Source: Morella rubra (lineage: Eukaryota > Streptophyta > Magnoliopsida > Fagales > Myricaceae). From it: a DNA stretch of 64,000 nucleotides. The translations under genes were made by a program, and so were the position numbers. Location: positions 18,373,110 through 18,437,109 of the forward strand of contig CM025853.1 in assembly GCA_003952965.2 (NCBI GenBank). The letters run 5' to 3'. The notes under the pieces are model-generated. The model had not been told where the DNA came from and did not search any database. It saw only the letters and a program-made list of their open reading frames with translations. Within the stretch, counting starts at the first letter, position 1, and each line of letters starts with the position of its first letter. Positions 9,791-19,554 of the stretch are shown here, one piece after another.

Positions 9791-10559
9791 TGATGTGAAC
9801 CTCGCCAAGAATAACGAGACCCAACAATGAAAAGGAACCAAGATCATTCTAGGACTGATTCGAATGGAAGACCTTGACCCGTTGTTTATGAAAACAAGAA
9901 CCTCGGTATAAGGAAGACGCCACAAACGGTGATGGAAATTCCGTTTGATAAGTCAAGTTGAACGCCACGGGAAATCCCGATAAGTTTAAGTAGTTCTTCA
10001 AAGAACCAAAGAGAATAAATCCTCACAATTTTGATTAATCAATGTCTCCCGAATTACAAAGCAAAGGCTCCTATTTAAAGGCTAAACGTTACAAGGAAAA
10101 TAACCCTAACAAGGAAACCTAATTAAACCCGAAATAGATAAGGAAAAAAGCCTAACACGCCTAAAACAAACACACTAAAAAGGCAAAAAAGTTGGCGCCT
10201 ACAGGGCCAGAAAAGGAAACAAAATGGCGCCTAAAACAACCATGCAATCCGAGCCAAGAAGGAAAGCATTAGGCGCCTAATTGGACCTCCTTAAAGTGGC
10301 GCCTAATTGAGTCTTCTAGAATATTATCTTGCCAATTTGAACTTAGCCTTAACCGGATCCTTCTAGAACTTGAATCATGTTGACAATCCTTTGTTGTTCA
10401 CGTGGATCATGCTCAATGGGCCTCCACGCATTTGCTTGAGCCCATAACTCTTGAATAAGTCCGTTGAGTACATCCTTAAACTTCTTTGCCCGTGCTCTCG
10501 TAACTGGCCCAATTGGTACTTGAACGAGATCCTTCGAAACAGTGCCTTGATCTCCATCA
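9791..10559 (-). repeat. LTR family C, copy 1
   Basis: A 769-bp LTR read on the minus strand from TGATGGAGATCAAGG (10559) to GGTTCACATCA (9791), with TGATG...CATCA ends. It matches copy 2 (10566-11338) and the copy at 56708-57491, whose 5-bp target duplication defines the ends. It holds four GGCGCC palindromes (about 10193, 10224, 10271 and 10299) upstream of a TTTAAATAG TATA-like box. Its first 210 bases form an open frame (10349-10558) with GPVTRARAKKFKDVLNG. Long ORFs predicted across its other end are not genes. Confidence 0.85.
10349..10558 (-). CDS. polyprotein C-terminus embedded in LTR family C
   Basis: A 69-codon frame with no ATG that opens at the second base of the LTR and ends TAA. 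It begins DGDQGTVSKDLVQVPIG, continues with the basic TRARAKKFKD motif, and has QELWAQANAWRPIEHDP before the stop. The GPxTRARAKK pattern occurs at the C-terminus of plant Ty3/gypsy polyproteins. It therefore appears that the parent element's pol runs into its 3' LTR. The other two copies keep most of the frame but have earlier stops (after NGLV at about 56814 in the + copy, after NMIQV in copy 2). On its own it is not expressed. Confidence 0.5.
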   Translation of the reverse strand, partial: DGDQGTVSKDLVQVPIGPVTRARAKKFKDVLNGLIQELWAQANAWRPIEHDPREQQRIVNMIQVLEGSG

Positions 10560-10565
10560 TTCTAA

Positions 10566-11338
10566 TGATGTGAACCTCGCCAAGAATAACGAAACCCAAC
10601 AACGAAAGGGAACCCAAGATCGTTCTAGGACTGATTCGAATGGAAGACCTCGACCCGTTGTTTATGAAAAACAAGAACCTCGGTATAAGGAAGACGCCAC
10701 AAACGGTGATGGAAATTCCATTTGATAAGTCAAGTTGAACGCCACGGGAAATTCCGATAAGTTCGAGTAATTCTTCAAAGAACCAAAGAGAATAAATCCT
10801 CACAATTTTGATTAATCAATGTCTCCGAATTACAAAGCAAAGGCTCCTATTTAAAGGGTAAACATTACAAGGAAAATAACCCTAACAAGGAAACCTAATT
10901 AAACCCGAAATTAGATAAGGAAATAAAGCCTAACACGCCTAAAACAAAACACACTAAAAAGGCAATAAAGTTGGCGCCTACAAGGGCCAAGAAAGGAAAC
11001 AAAACGGCGCCTAAAACAACCATGCAATCCGAACCAAGAAGGAAAGAATTAGGCGCCTAATTGGACCTCCTTAAAGTGGCACCTAATTGAGTCTTCTAGA
11101 ATATTATCTTGCCAATTTGAGCTTAGCCTTAACCGGATCCTTCTAAACTTGAATCATGTTGACAATCCTTTGTTGTTCGCGTGGATCATGCTCAATGGGC
11201 CTCCACGCATTTGCTTGAGCCCATAACTCTTGAATAAGTCCGTTGAGTACATCCTTGAACTTCTTTGCCCATGCTCTCGTAACTGGCCCAATTGGTACTT
11301 GAACGAGATCCTTCGAAACGGTGCCTTGATCTCCATCA
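10566..11338 (-). repeat. LTR family C, copy 2
   Basis: A 773-bp direct copy of the preceding LTR, separated from it by only six bases (TTCTAA, 10560-10565). GGCGCC palindromes at about 10973, 11006 and 11050 are kept; the fourth is mutated to GGCACC near 11076. No matching 5-bp duplication flanks the pair (left AATGT, right GAAAG), so a simple single insertion followed by LTR-LTR loss does not explain it. Confidence 0.85.
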
Positions 11339-11928
11339 GAAAGTGCCTTGAAGAAGAGAGAAGACTACTCATACCAAGAAAGCTTGTGATTCCCCTGTCA
11401 AACTTCAACTTTCTACATACAATCTTGTCCTCTTGTGCACCAATATACTTTCCACTTGTTTTATACGGCTTGAAGAGCCAATCGTTGATATTCCCTTTTA
11501 CTCATCCTTATAAACACTTGAGTGTTTGGGTAAACACTTGAGTGTTTGGGTAAACACTTGTCCTACTCGTTGGGTAGAAGAAATCCCTTAGTTTTTGGGA
11601 TTTGTGAAGTGAGTTAAAGTGTGAGCTCGAAAAATGCTTTGTAAAGGTTCCTTAGCACCCCGGAAGCTAAGGTGTATTTGCTATTTGAAGAATAGTGAAA
11701 GGAAGCCCAAGGAAGTCAATAGCCTTGGGGGTGGACGTAGGCAAGTGTTGGCCGAACCACCTAAAATTACGGTGTCATCTCTCTAACTCTATCTCTCCTT
11801 TTTATACGTTCATATCTCTTTGTGGTGTTCTATGCTTTACTGTTATACTACTATAATTATCTTGAAAAATATTGTAAAATTTATTAAAACCCAATTCACC
11901 CCCTCTTGGGTTGTTATTTAGACTCACA
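11339..11928 (+). repeat. partial LTR of Sirevirus B
   Basis: Matches the 3' part of the solo LTR at 59112-60600, from GAAAGTG...TTGAAGAAGAG through the GTAAACACTTGAGTGTTTGGG repeats and the GTGGACGTAGGC / GCCGAACCACC block to the end GACTCACA. The first ~800 bases of the LTR, including the GTGTCGACAC palindromes, are missing. The primer site ATTGGTATCGGAGC follows at 11937-11950; it carries one change from TATCAGAGC. Confidence 0.85.
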
Positions 11929-11970
11929 TAGACTCAATTGGTATCGGAGCTGTGGTTTAATATCTTATCT

Positions 11971-13598
11971 ATGACAACCCTTGTTAGTTCTTCTTTAGCT
12001 GAAGGTCTATCCACAAATCGACTTCTCTTGTTCAATGGAACTTGCTACAACTATTGGAAAGCTGGATGAGGATTTATATCCAAGCCGTGATTATGAACTT
12101 TGGAGAGTTATCTCAAATGGTCCTAAATTTCCTAGAGACAAGGAAGGTAAGTTGAAAGATGAAAAAGAGTGGGATGACGCTGATCTTAGCTTATGTCTTT
12201 AAATTCTAAAGCTATGAATGTGTTGTATTGTGCACTTGATTCAAATGAATTTAATCGTGTTTCCGGTTGTGATACCACGAAACAAATTTGGGACAAACTC
12301 CAAGTGGCCCATGAAGGTACAAATTAAGTCAAGGAGAACAAAATTAGTATGCTTGTTCATAGTTATGAGCTTTTCAAGATGAAATCCGATGAATCTATTT
12401 CATCTATGTTTACTCGCTTTACTGATATTATAAATGGTCTTAAATGTCTTGGTAAAGAATATACTAATTTTGAAATAGTGAGAAAGATCCTTAGGTGTCT
12501 ACTTAAAGCTTGGGAACCCAAGGTCACCGCCATTCAAGAAGCCAAAGACTTGATAAAGCTTTCTTTGGATGAGCTCATGGGATCTCTCATGACACATGAG
12601 ATGAACCAAGTAAAAGAAGATGAGGATAAAGGAAAATAAAAAATAAACATTGCTTTGAAAGCCTCATGCTCTATGATGATGAGTCTTCCGAAGATGATGA
12701 GGAAATGACATTGTTCACCGAAGAGATTTAAAAGTTCTTCTGGAAGAAACAAGGAAATAAAGACTTTCATGGAAGACAAGCTCTAAAGGTGATAGTAGCA
12801 AGAAGAATGACATTATTTGCTATGGATGCAAGAAGCCGGGACATATAAAGACGGATTGCCCCAACCTTGAATCCCACAAGAAATCAAAAGATTTCAAGGA
12901 CAAAAAGAAAGTTTTTTGGCCGCATGGGGAGAGTCCGATGAAAGTCATAGTGATAGTGATGAAGAAGTTGCAAATCTATGCTTCATGAAAAAGGATAATG
13001 AAGATGAGGTACAAGACTCTTCAATTTGTTCTTTCACTTTTGATGAATTACAAGACGCTTTTGATGAACAATATCTTGAATTGAAAAGAGTGTTTTCAAA
13101 GTATTGTTGTCTTAAAAAGAACTTTGAAGTACTTATTCAAGAAATAATACTTTGAAATACCAAGTTGTTTCTCTTAGAGAGAATCTTACAAGAGTCACAA
13201 AAGAAAATGAGAAAATCATACAAGAAGAGTCCAATGATTTTAAAATCTAAAAACATTGATTTAAAGAAGAAAGTTGAGTCTCTTACAAGATTCACTCAAG
13301 AAAAAAGAAACCTTGATATTCTTCTTGGTTCCCAAAGATGTTGTTTCAACAAAAGTGGAATTGGTTATGATTCGGTTGGTAATCAAAAGCTATATTCGGA
13401 CATGATTATTAAATCATCTACATCTTTCACCATGTGTATTTTTGTGGTAAGAATAGATACATCTCACACACTTGTCCAACTAGAAGGAAATCCACTCATG
13501 GGATCAAAATTGTGTGGATCCAAAAAGACAAGGTTAAGGAATTTATTTCTAACACCAATGGACCCAAAAAGATTTGGGTACCAAAAATCAAGAGTTAA
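11971..13598 (+). pseudogene. gag: Sirevirus B gag
   Basis: Starts with ATG at 11971 (MTTLVSSSLAEG) as in the copy at 51834. Recognisable blocks are ISMLVHSYELFKMKSDESIS (about 12346), VTAIQEAKDLIKLSLDEL, a first CCHC zinc knuckle CYGCKKPGHIKTDC at about 12811-12852, an acidic segment (ESDESHSDSDEEVANLCFM) and a second, damaged knuckle region near 13425-13480. Several early stops and shifts interrupt the N-terminal half. The frame ends at TAA (13596-13598) after VPKIKS, and the downstream protease frame continues in phase. The protein would form the capsid; it is not functional here. Confidence 0.85.
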
Positions 13599-14730
13599 TT
13601 CTTTTTGCAGGTGTGCTTAAAGTCCAATGAAATCAAAGAACATTGGGTCCTTGATAGTGGATGCTCCAAGCACATGACCGGAGACAAGAGTTGGTTTAAC
13701 TCTCTTTGTTTCAAGGGAAAGGGTTCGGTTACTTTTCGTGACAATGGCAAAAGAAAGATACTCAGTGTTGGTAGTATTGTTATGTCTCCTAATCCCATAA
13801 TTGAGAATGTACTTCTTGTTGATTGTTTAAAGCATAATCTCTTGAGTATTAGTCAATTATGTGACAAGAAAAACTGAGTCATTTTTGAATCATCAATATG
13901 TCTTGTTAAGAATATTGAAAGCAAGAAAGTCTTGTTTGTTGGACATAGATTTGAAAATGTGTACATTGTTTATTTATAAAGCATCTCCTCAGAAAATATA
14001 AAATGTCTTTTAGCTCTAAATGACAAGGATAGTTGGTTGTGGCATAGAAAACTTGCTCATGCAAGCATGGACTTGATTCAAAACTAGCCAGAAAGAATCT
14101 TATTTCGGGTTTGCCTAACCTTAATTTTGAAAAAGACAAAATTTGTGCAGTATGTCAAAAAGGCAAACAAACCAAAACATCTTTTAAGCCCAAAAATGTG
14201 GTCCACTTCTAGGCCACTTCAACTTCTTCACATGGACTTGTTTGGTTCAACTCGAACGTTGAGTTTGGGTGGCAAACGTTATGGCTTTGTTGTTGTTGAT
14301 GATTTCAGTAGATTCACATGGGTTCTATTTCTAGCTCATAGAGATGAGGCCTTTCATGCTTTTGAAAAAGTTAGCAAGAGAATTCAAAATGAAAAAGGAT
14401 TTGCTATTTCTAGCATAAGGAGTGATCAAGGTAAAGAATTTGAAAATTTCTCTTTTGAAAAGTTTTGAGGTGAAAATGGTTTTAACTAGAACTTCTCGGC
14501 TCTTAGAACTCCTCAACAAAATGGTATTGTAGAGAGGAAGAATAGGACTCTTGAAGAGATGGCTAGAACCTTGCTATGTGAAAGCAACTTGCCTTACTAT
14601 TTCTGGGCTGAAGTAGTTAGCACAAGTTGTCATGTTATGAACCGTTGCATGATTAGACCTATTCTTAAGAAAACTCCATATGAGCTATAGAATGATAGAA
14701 AACCCAACATTGGTTACTTTCATGTTTTTG
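13599..14730 (+). pseudogene. pol: Sirevirus B protease and partial integrase
   Basis: The sequence TTCTTTTTGCAG (13599-13610) follows the gag stop, then the protease with catalytic DSGCSKHMTGD (about 13653-13685). Next come the GAG-pre-integrase block DSWLWHRKLAHASMDL (about 14028) and the integrase core LHMDLFGSTRTLSLGGKRYG, VVDDFSRFTWVLFLAH, SDQGKEFEN and PQQNGIVERKNRTLEEMART. Expected residues D, D and E of the catalytic triad can be followed in these blocks. Stops occur near 13878, 13979, 14085 and 14467. Similarity ends abruptly at about 14730, after GYFHVFG, where LINE sequence begins. Confidence 0.88.
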
Positions 14731-15807
14731 GACCCAAAGGTCTCACCATATATTGATCTGCACCCCACTCTTTATCTACCAACAAAATCCTGCAGCAATG
14801 ATATCTCTGGTTTGCATAATGCCTTGCCATATCCAAGAGGCGCCTGAAGTTGAATGAGTTGTTAAGAAATGAGAACCTCTGCAGTATTTCGCTGCTAGAT
14901 CTTGAACCCACAAACAATCTTTTTTACTGACCATTGCCTAGCCAAGCTTTGCCACCAAGGCCCTATTGGTATCCTCCAGTCGTCTAAGCCCCAAGCTGCC
15001 ACAATCTTTTGGCTTACAGATACTTTCTCAAGATTTGGTATGGTAACGCCGATGTTCACGATCAAATCCCCACCAAAATTTTTTTATTCGCATATTAAGA
15101 CCCCTAGTCACTTGCTTAGGCAACAAGAATACCGACATATAGTATGAAGGGATTGTTGATGCCATCGATTGAATGAGTACTGTACGTCCCGCTTAAGACA
15201 GGGATCGAGCTTTCCATCCTGCCAATTTGCTAGTAATTTTATCTTGGACAGCTTGGCAAGTTTGGCTATAGGAGCGAGGTAGAGCAAGGGGCAAACCCAA
15301 ATAATTGCCAGCCTCAGTTGCTGATGATGGTTGAATTCTTAAAATGTTGGCATGCTGTGATCTATGATCAAGAGTCAAATTCCTACTAAAAAGTAGGAAA
15401 GAATTTACAGGATTAATAACCTGTCCTAACCATGAGGCAAAGGAGTAGAGAACTTTGTGAAGATTTCGCACATCACCTTTAGTTGCTCTACAAAAAAGCA
15501 TTATATCGTCAGAAAACAAGAGATGTGTAATGGGAGGAGCAGCTCGAGCAATACGAACTCCATGTATGCCTCCAAGAGCTTCTTCTCTCTTGAGTAGATA
15601 GGTTAGAACTTTAGTAACAAGAATAAAAAGAAAAGGAGAGAAAGGGTCTCCCTGACGCATACCACAATGAGGCCGAAAAAATCTAAACGGGGGAACCATT
15701 GAGGAGAATTGAAAAAGACACCGTGGATACGCATTGATAAATCCAATGGCTCCATTTTGCATAGAATTCGAGCTTCTCCAAAACCTTCAACAGAAAATGC
15801 CAATTGA
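14731..15807 (-). pseudogene. LINE reverse transcriptase, C-terminal part
   Basis: Minus-strand reading [31 protein letters not shown] (RT block with RQGDPxSP), LLFSDDIMLFCRA (catalytic block; FSDD replaces the usual FADD/YADD), SFASWLGQVINPVNS and YLGLPLALPRS. After several stops a zf-RVT-like end is seen (SGVQINIW, DLWVP). The sequence stops there at 14731, so the last part of ORF2, the 3' UTR and the poly(A) tail are absent. The main open frame is 15193-15762. Confidence 0.9.
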
Positions 15808-15819
15808 CACTACAAAAAA

Positions 15820-16060
15820 AATTACCTTTAGTAGCGGTGGAAACGCGGCTATAACTTTTTGCAGTGGTCGTGACCGCTGCTATAACTCCGTCGCAATAGA
15901 TCTATAGCGGTAGTTTGCGTGACCGCTAGTGAAGACTGAATCTATAGTGGCGGTCGATTAGCAACGGTCGCGACCGCGACCGCCGCTATAGACCTGAACG
16001 CAATTATGACAATTTCTTTTCGAGTCTTTAGCAGCATTTTTAAAAACGCTGCTATAGGTC
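15820..16060. repeat. left subterminal repeats of the CACTA element
   Basis: Repeated short motifs such as TATAGCGG, GACCGCTGCTATA and GGTCGCGACCGCGACCGCCG in both orientations. They probably serve as transposase binding sites, by analogy with other CACTA elements. Confidence 0.7.
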
Positions 16061-17002
16061 AACTTAGTTTTTTTTTTTTTTTTGTGCTTTGGTTGGTATG
16101 TGCCAGCATTTTTAAAATGCCACTAAATCATTTTTAAAAACTTGCATTTTTTCTTATTTTCCTATAATACAAATTTTAATTAATTGATGTAAAAACATAA
16201 GATGTGTAATAGAACAAAATATATTTAATCATTGACTAAATAAACACGTCTTACAAGTTTTGCAACAAACACAAAGAAGTTCTAAAAGTTTCTAAGTAGT
16301 CTAAAAAATAACAAATAATTACATTTAACAACAAATAACTATAAATTTAATCCTTAGCAACTTCAAGGCTCTAGCACCATCTGCACCAGCACTATCTGCG
16401 CCATCATCACTAGCACCAGCACCATAATCATTGGCTGCAATTGCAATATTGAAAATTTAGTGGTTAACAATCCATCAAATATCTAAACAACTCAAACTGC
16501 AATTGCGCATATATTAACAAATTTTGCCGTTCACAAGTATATTAAAGAAATTTTCATTCACAAATACTATACTTGTTTTAGTCTAGCCAAAAATAACTTA
16601 GCATAATCACAACTAGACAATGCTGACAGCATAAATTATATGATCCACACTCCTAGACAATCCTAAATAGACATTTGCAGATGGACATTTACTGATTGTA
16701 GGCAGGACCATCTTTGTACAAATTGTTTGATAATGAAACTTTTATGAAGTTAGAAGTTAAATACTAACTATGACTTGAAACTTTTTCAATTACAGCAAAG
16801 GCCATGCCAAGTTGTTACTTAGCTCATATTAAAAATTCCTTGACTACTACCTATATAGCATGTCCTGCAAAGAGGAATACATACAAATTCTGAGCAATAC
16901 AAAGTATATATCAATAAGACAAATTAAAGTAAATACCTATAATATTGGAAGAAACCTGAAATAATTCATGACTACCCGACCAATGGAAACAGGGAAAGTG
17001 AC
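16061..17002. other. CACTA interior, no gene seen
   Basis: AT-rich sequence with a T-run near 16068-16083 and a degenerate ACCAGCACTATCTGCGCC-type repeat near 16375-16430. I see no coding similarity. Confidence 0.5.
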
Positions 17003-17096
17003 CTTTGCATCATACTTCTAAAGTTGCATTATCTCTGGTGCCATGTAAAGTGGCGAACCACACAACGTTTCTGCAAGACCTCTAGGTTGCAGAGAT
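17003..17096 (-). pseudogene. captured exon of an ATG1-type protein kinase
   Basis: A 94-base exon-like fragment with an AG acceptor (TTTTGTAG) and a GT donor (GTCACT). It reads SLQPRGLAETLCGSPLYMAP, then EIMQL, stop, KYDAK. The GxAETLCGSPLYMAPE block is the activation segment and APE motif of plant ATG1 (autophagy-related) kinases. CAG has become TAG after MQL (plus strand 17018-17020). It is carried by the CACTA element as a transduplicated gene fragment. Confidence 0.8.
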
Positions 17097-17239
17097 CTAC
17101 AAAAGGATATGCGAAATACGTTAACATTGAATAATTTAAGAGAAAGGCATAGGGAGAACCACCTCAATAAGAGTTGTGTGCTTGGTACATGTCCAAGTGT
17201 CACACTTTCAAAGAATTGTAGTGTTTGGCAGCCACGACT

Positions 17240-17440
17240 TCCCTGTGTCATGTCTTATTAACATGGGTGCCCAAAGATGAAGCAAAGTGTCCAGGTAGCA
17301 GTAGTGCACTTAGTTTAAAAATAAGGAATGCTCTACATCTTCCCCATGTCATGTCTTCTTAACATGGGTACCCAAAGATTAAGCAAAGTGTCCAGGTAGC
17401 AGCAGTGGACTTTAATTAAAAAATAAATGATGCTGCTTGA
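17240..17440. repeat. ~99-bp tandem duplication inside the CACTA element
   Basis: Two diverged copies about 99 bases apart, each with TCATGTCTT(A/C)TTAACATGGGT, CCCAAAGAT and AAGCAAAGTGTCCAGGTAGC. They are non-coding and lie just upstream of the ATG1 fragment in its own orientation. Confidence 0.75.
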
Positions 17441-18067
17441 ATCCCCTATAAACAACTGATAGAGAGGTGGGGTTCTGAGTTCTATCCCAAACAGGTACAT
17501 GAATTGTGGTTGCCTAAAGAGACAGTTAAACATAATGTTTATTGGGAAAGATCCCCCTCCCTCTGCAGTACTGAAGTACAACATGTATCTTTCCAGGAAC
17601 CTATATGAAGAAACAAAAGAAAAACATAAATTTAAAGAAACGTGGTTTTTAATCTATTATAGCACAAAATCTTAAGCTTGACTGTTAGTGATTCAGCTCC
17701 ACAGTGTCCAATGGAGCCTTTAACAACATAGAAAAAGGAACTGCAGGGCAAGATCTGACTAACTACCAGCGATCTCTGGTTGCAGGGTCTTTCTTGGAAC
17801 TACTACTGCCACTGGTTTATCATCCTCAGGATTCACTAGAAGAAAAAATTTGTAAAGATCCCCAAATTTTTCCTAAACAAAAATGGAGCACCAATTGAGT
17901 GAACAAAGAATCTGCCAGAACTTTCATAAATGCAAAATGAAACAAAGGGACGTAGGACTAAGGGGGGACAAAATCGAACACCAACATGCAATAAAGCCAC
18001 CTCTCAACAATTTTCAATCTTCTCTTTCCAAACAACAAAATAAAAAGAGAGAAACAAGAAAGAGGAC

Positions 18068-18400
18068 CTGCTTCTTCCTGCGAACCAAATTCCAAATACG
18101 CCAACGCATGTTCTCCAATCTCGTGTTCCGCTCCTGCGGACTTCTCGTCGATGCAGCCTAAGCAACGAAAATCAATCAAATTCAAATATAATAGTGAAAA
18201 CGAGAAAAAAAAAAAAAAAAAGAGAGAGAATACAGCTAACGAAAAATGAGAACTTTTTTGAATGAGTACTCGAAGCCAGGAGCGGTGGAGATCGGTCTCA
18301 TCGAAGCCGGTGATGACCTCCTCCACGAAATAACGGGTGGGGCAGAAATGGCCTCTATCTCGGAGCAAAAGCGACGACTTCTTCGCATCAGCGGGGGAAG
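18068..18400 (-). pseudogene. captured sucrose-phosphate synthase exons
   Basis: Two exons with a 112-bp intron. Exon 1 (about 18270-18400) reads [20 protein letters not shown] then [17 protein letters not shown]. Exon 2 (18068-18157, exactly 30 codons) reads [20 protein letters not shown] then [10 protein letters not shown]. This matches the N-terminal segment of plant sucrose-phosphate synthase, the enzyme that makes sucrose-6-phosphate in the cytosol. GT (18268-18269) and AG borders are intact and neither exon carries a stop. The glycosyltransferase domains are absent, so no enzyme is made. The fragment sits in a CACTA element, so it is a transduplicate, not the host locus. Confidence 0.88.
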
Positions 18401-19200
18401 CGGATGTAGGAGAAGCTTGCGGTGGGTAAAGGTTGAGGAAATGAGGGCGAATTTTTCGGTACAGGGCGCGCGCGGCAAATTTTCTCCTAATTTTTCTTTT
18501 CCTTTATATTTTGTTTAATTTATTTTGATTTGTATAACGTGCTTATATAAATATGCATATACTTAAAACTATCCATTTTTTAAAATTTTTATTTTATTAT
18601 ATAATAAATTGAGTCACAATACATGTGGGTACACTTATAAACTTATACATATCACATTGTAGTAAAAACAAATTGCAGGTACACTTATATAACATTGTTG
18701 TCACAATATATATATATAATTAACCTAAGTGCTTTATATGTATGTACCTACCTACTAAATCATAGCTTCTAATATATAAGTTATGTACTTTAATTACATA
18801 AGCTGTTTGACCAAATGCATATAATAATCTTATCACATTAGACACATAGCAGTTAAGTATTATGATTTGGTCAATATAAGTATGCATAGTTAAATCTCTA
18901 ATTCATTATAAGTATGATAATAGGTATGATAATAGATGTTTTATAAACTACTTAGACGTAGTCAATAAATATGCAGTTATTATAACAACCATAGGTATAA
19001 TTTAAAATATATCATATAACAACTTCAATTTTCATAACACTCTCTCTAATTCCATATTTTATTAAGTAGGTCCCTTTAAAATAAAAGTTTTCAAATACAT
19101 GACAAAATAAAATTATATATTAAAAAGAATATAATAAGATATAAAATAATTATTTACATTAATTAACTTATAATTAATAAATAAAATTTTATTTTAATTA

Positions 19201-19550
19201 GACCTATAGCAGCGTTTGTTGACACAAACGCTGCTAAAGGTGGGTGCTTTAGCGGCGGTCACGGTGACCGCCGCTGTAGGTACCGAATTTCTAGCAGCGT
19301 TTGTACACAAACGCTGCTAAAGGTGGGTGTTTTAGCGGCGGTCACGGTGATCGCCCCTGTAGGTACCGAATTTCTAGCAACATTTGTGCACAAACGTTGC
19401 TAAAGGTGGGTCTATAGCGGCGGTCGCGACCGCCGCTACAAAGACCGCTGCTAAAGGTCTGACTTTTAGCAGTGCTTTTCCGCTAACGCTACGAAATGGT
19501 GTCTTTAGCGGCGTTTTTGGCGGCCGCCGCTAAAGACCAGTTTTTTTGTA
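19201..19550. repeat. right subterminal palindrome array of the CACTA element
   Basis: Three tandem units of about 84 bases, each carrying two hairpins: AGCAGCGTTTGT with its inverse ACAAACGCTGCT, and GCGGCGGTCAC with its inverse GTGACCGCCGC. A perfect 20-base palindrome centred on TCGCGA lies at about 19423-19442. Further single copies reach the terminal repeat. Confidence 0.85.
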
Positions 19551-19554
19551 GTGA

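Larger units (their letters stand above)
11339..14730 (+). mobile_element. Sirevirus family B, truncated copy
   Basis: The 5' portion of a second Sirevirus family: the 3' part of an LTR, a primer site, gag, protease and the first part of integrase. Its left edge abuts LTR C copy 2 and its right edge abuts a LINE at 14731, in the middle of integrase (after YFHVFG). No matching remainder was found on the far side of either neighbour. It is closely related to the complete element at 43193-53393 (same gag start, MTTLVSxSLAEG). Many frameshifts and stops are present. Confidence 0.9.
15808..19554. mobile_element. non-autonomous Pack-CACTA transposon
   Basis: A 3.7-kb element inserted in the LINE reverse transcriptase. 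It begins CACTACAAAAAAAATTACC and ends with the inverse TTTTTTTGTAGTG. Removing it restores the LINE reading (KAYKMVS / NWHFLL). The target duplication is TGA (15805-15807), and the right copy overlaps the terminal TG of the inverted repeat (19553-19555). Subterminal GCGGTC and GCAGCG repeats lie within ~300 bases of both ends, as usual for CACTA elements. No transposase was seen. Captured host exons of sucrose-phosphate synthase and an ATG1-type kinase lie inside. The AT-rich tract 18500-19200 holds no recognisable gene. Confidence 0.88.

Noticed and set aside
10375-10803. 142-codon minus-strand ORF spanning the two LTR C copies
   Set aside because: It crosses the boundary between two LTRs and runs in a frame unrelated to the conserved TRARAKK frame, so it is chance.
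17003-17251. Intact protein kinase gene
   Set aside because: Only one exon with the APE region is present, with an internal stop, inside the CACTA element.
18068-18400. Intact host sucrose-phosphate synthase gene
   Set aside because: Only two N-terminal exons are present, without the catalytic domains, and they lie between CACTA ends and subterminal repeats.
18700-18725. TA microsatellite as a possible origin or regulatory site
   Set aside because: Short AT repeat in an AT-rich CACTA interior; nothing supports a function.
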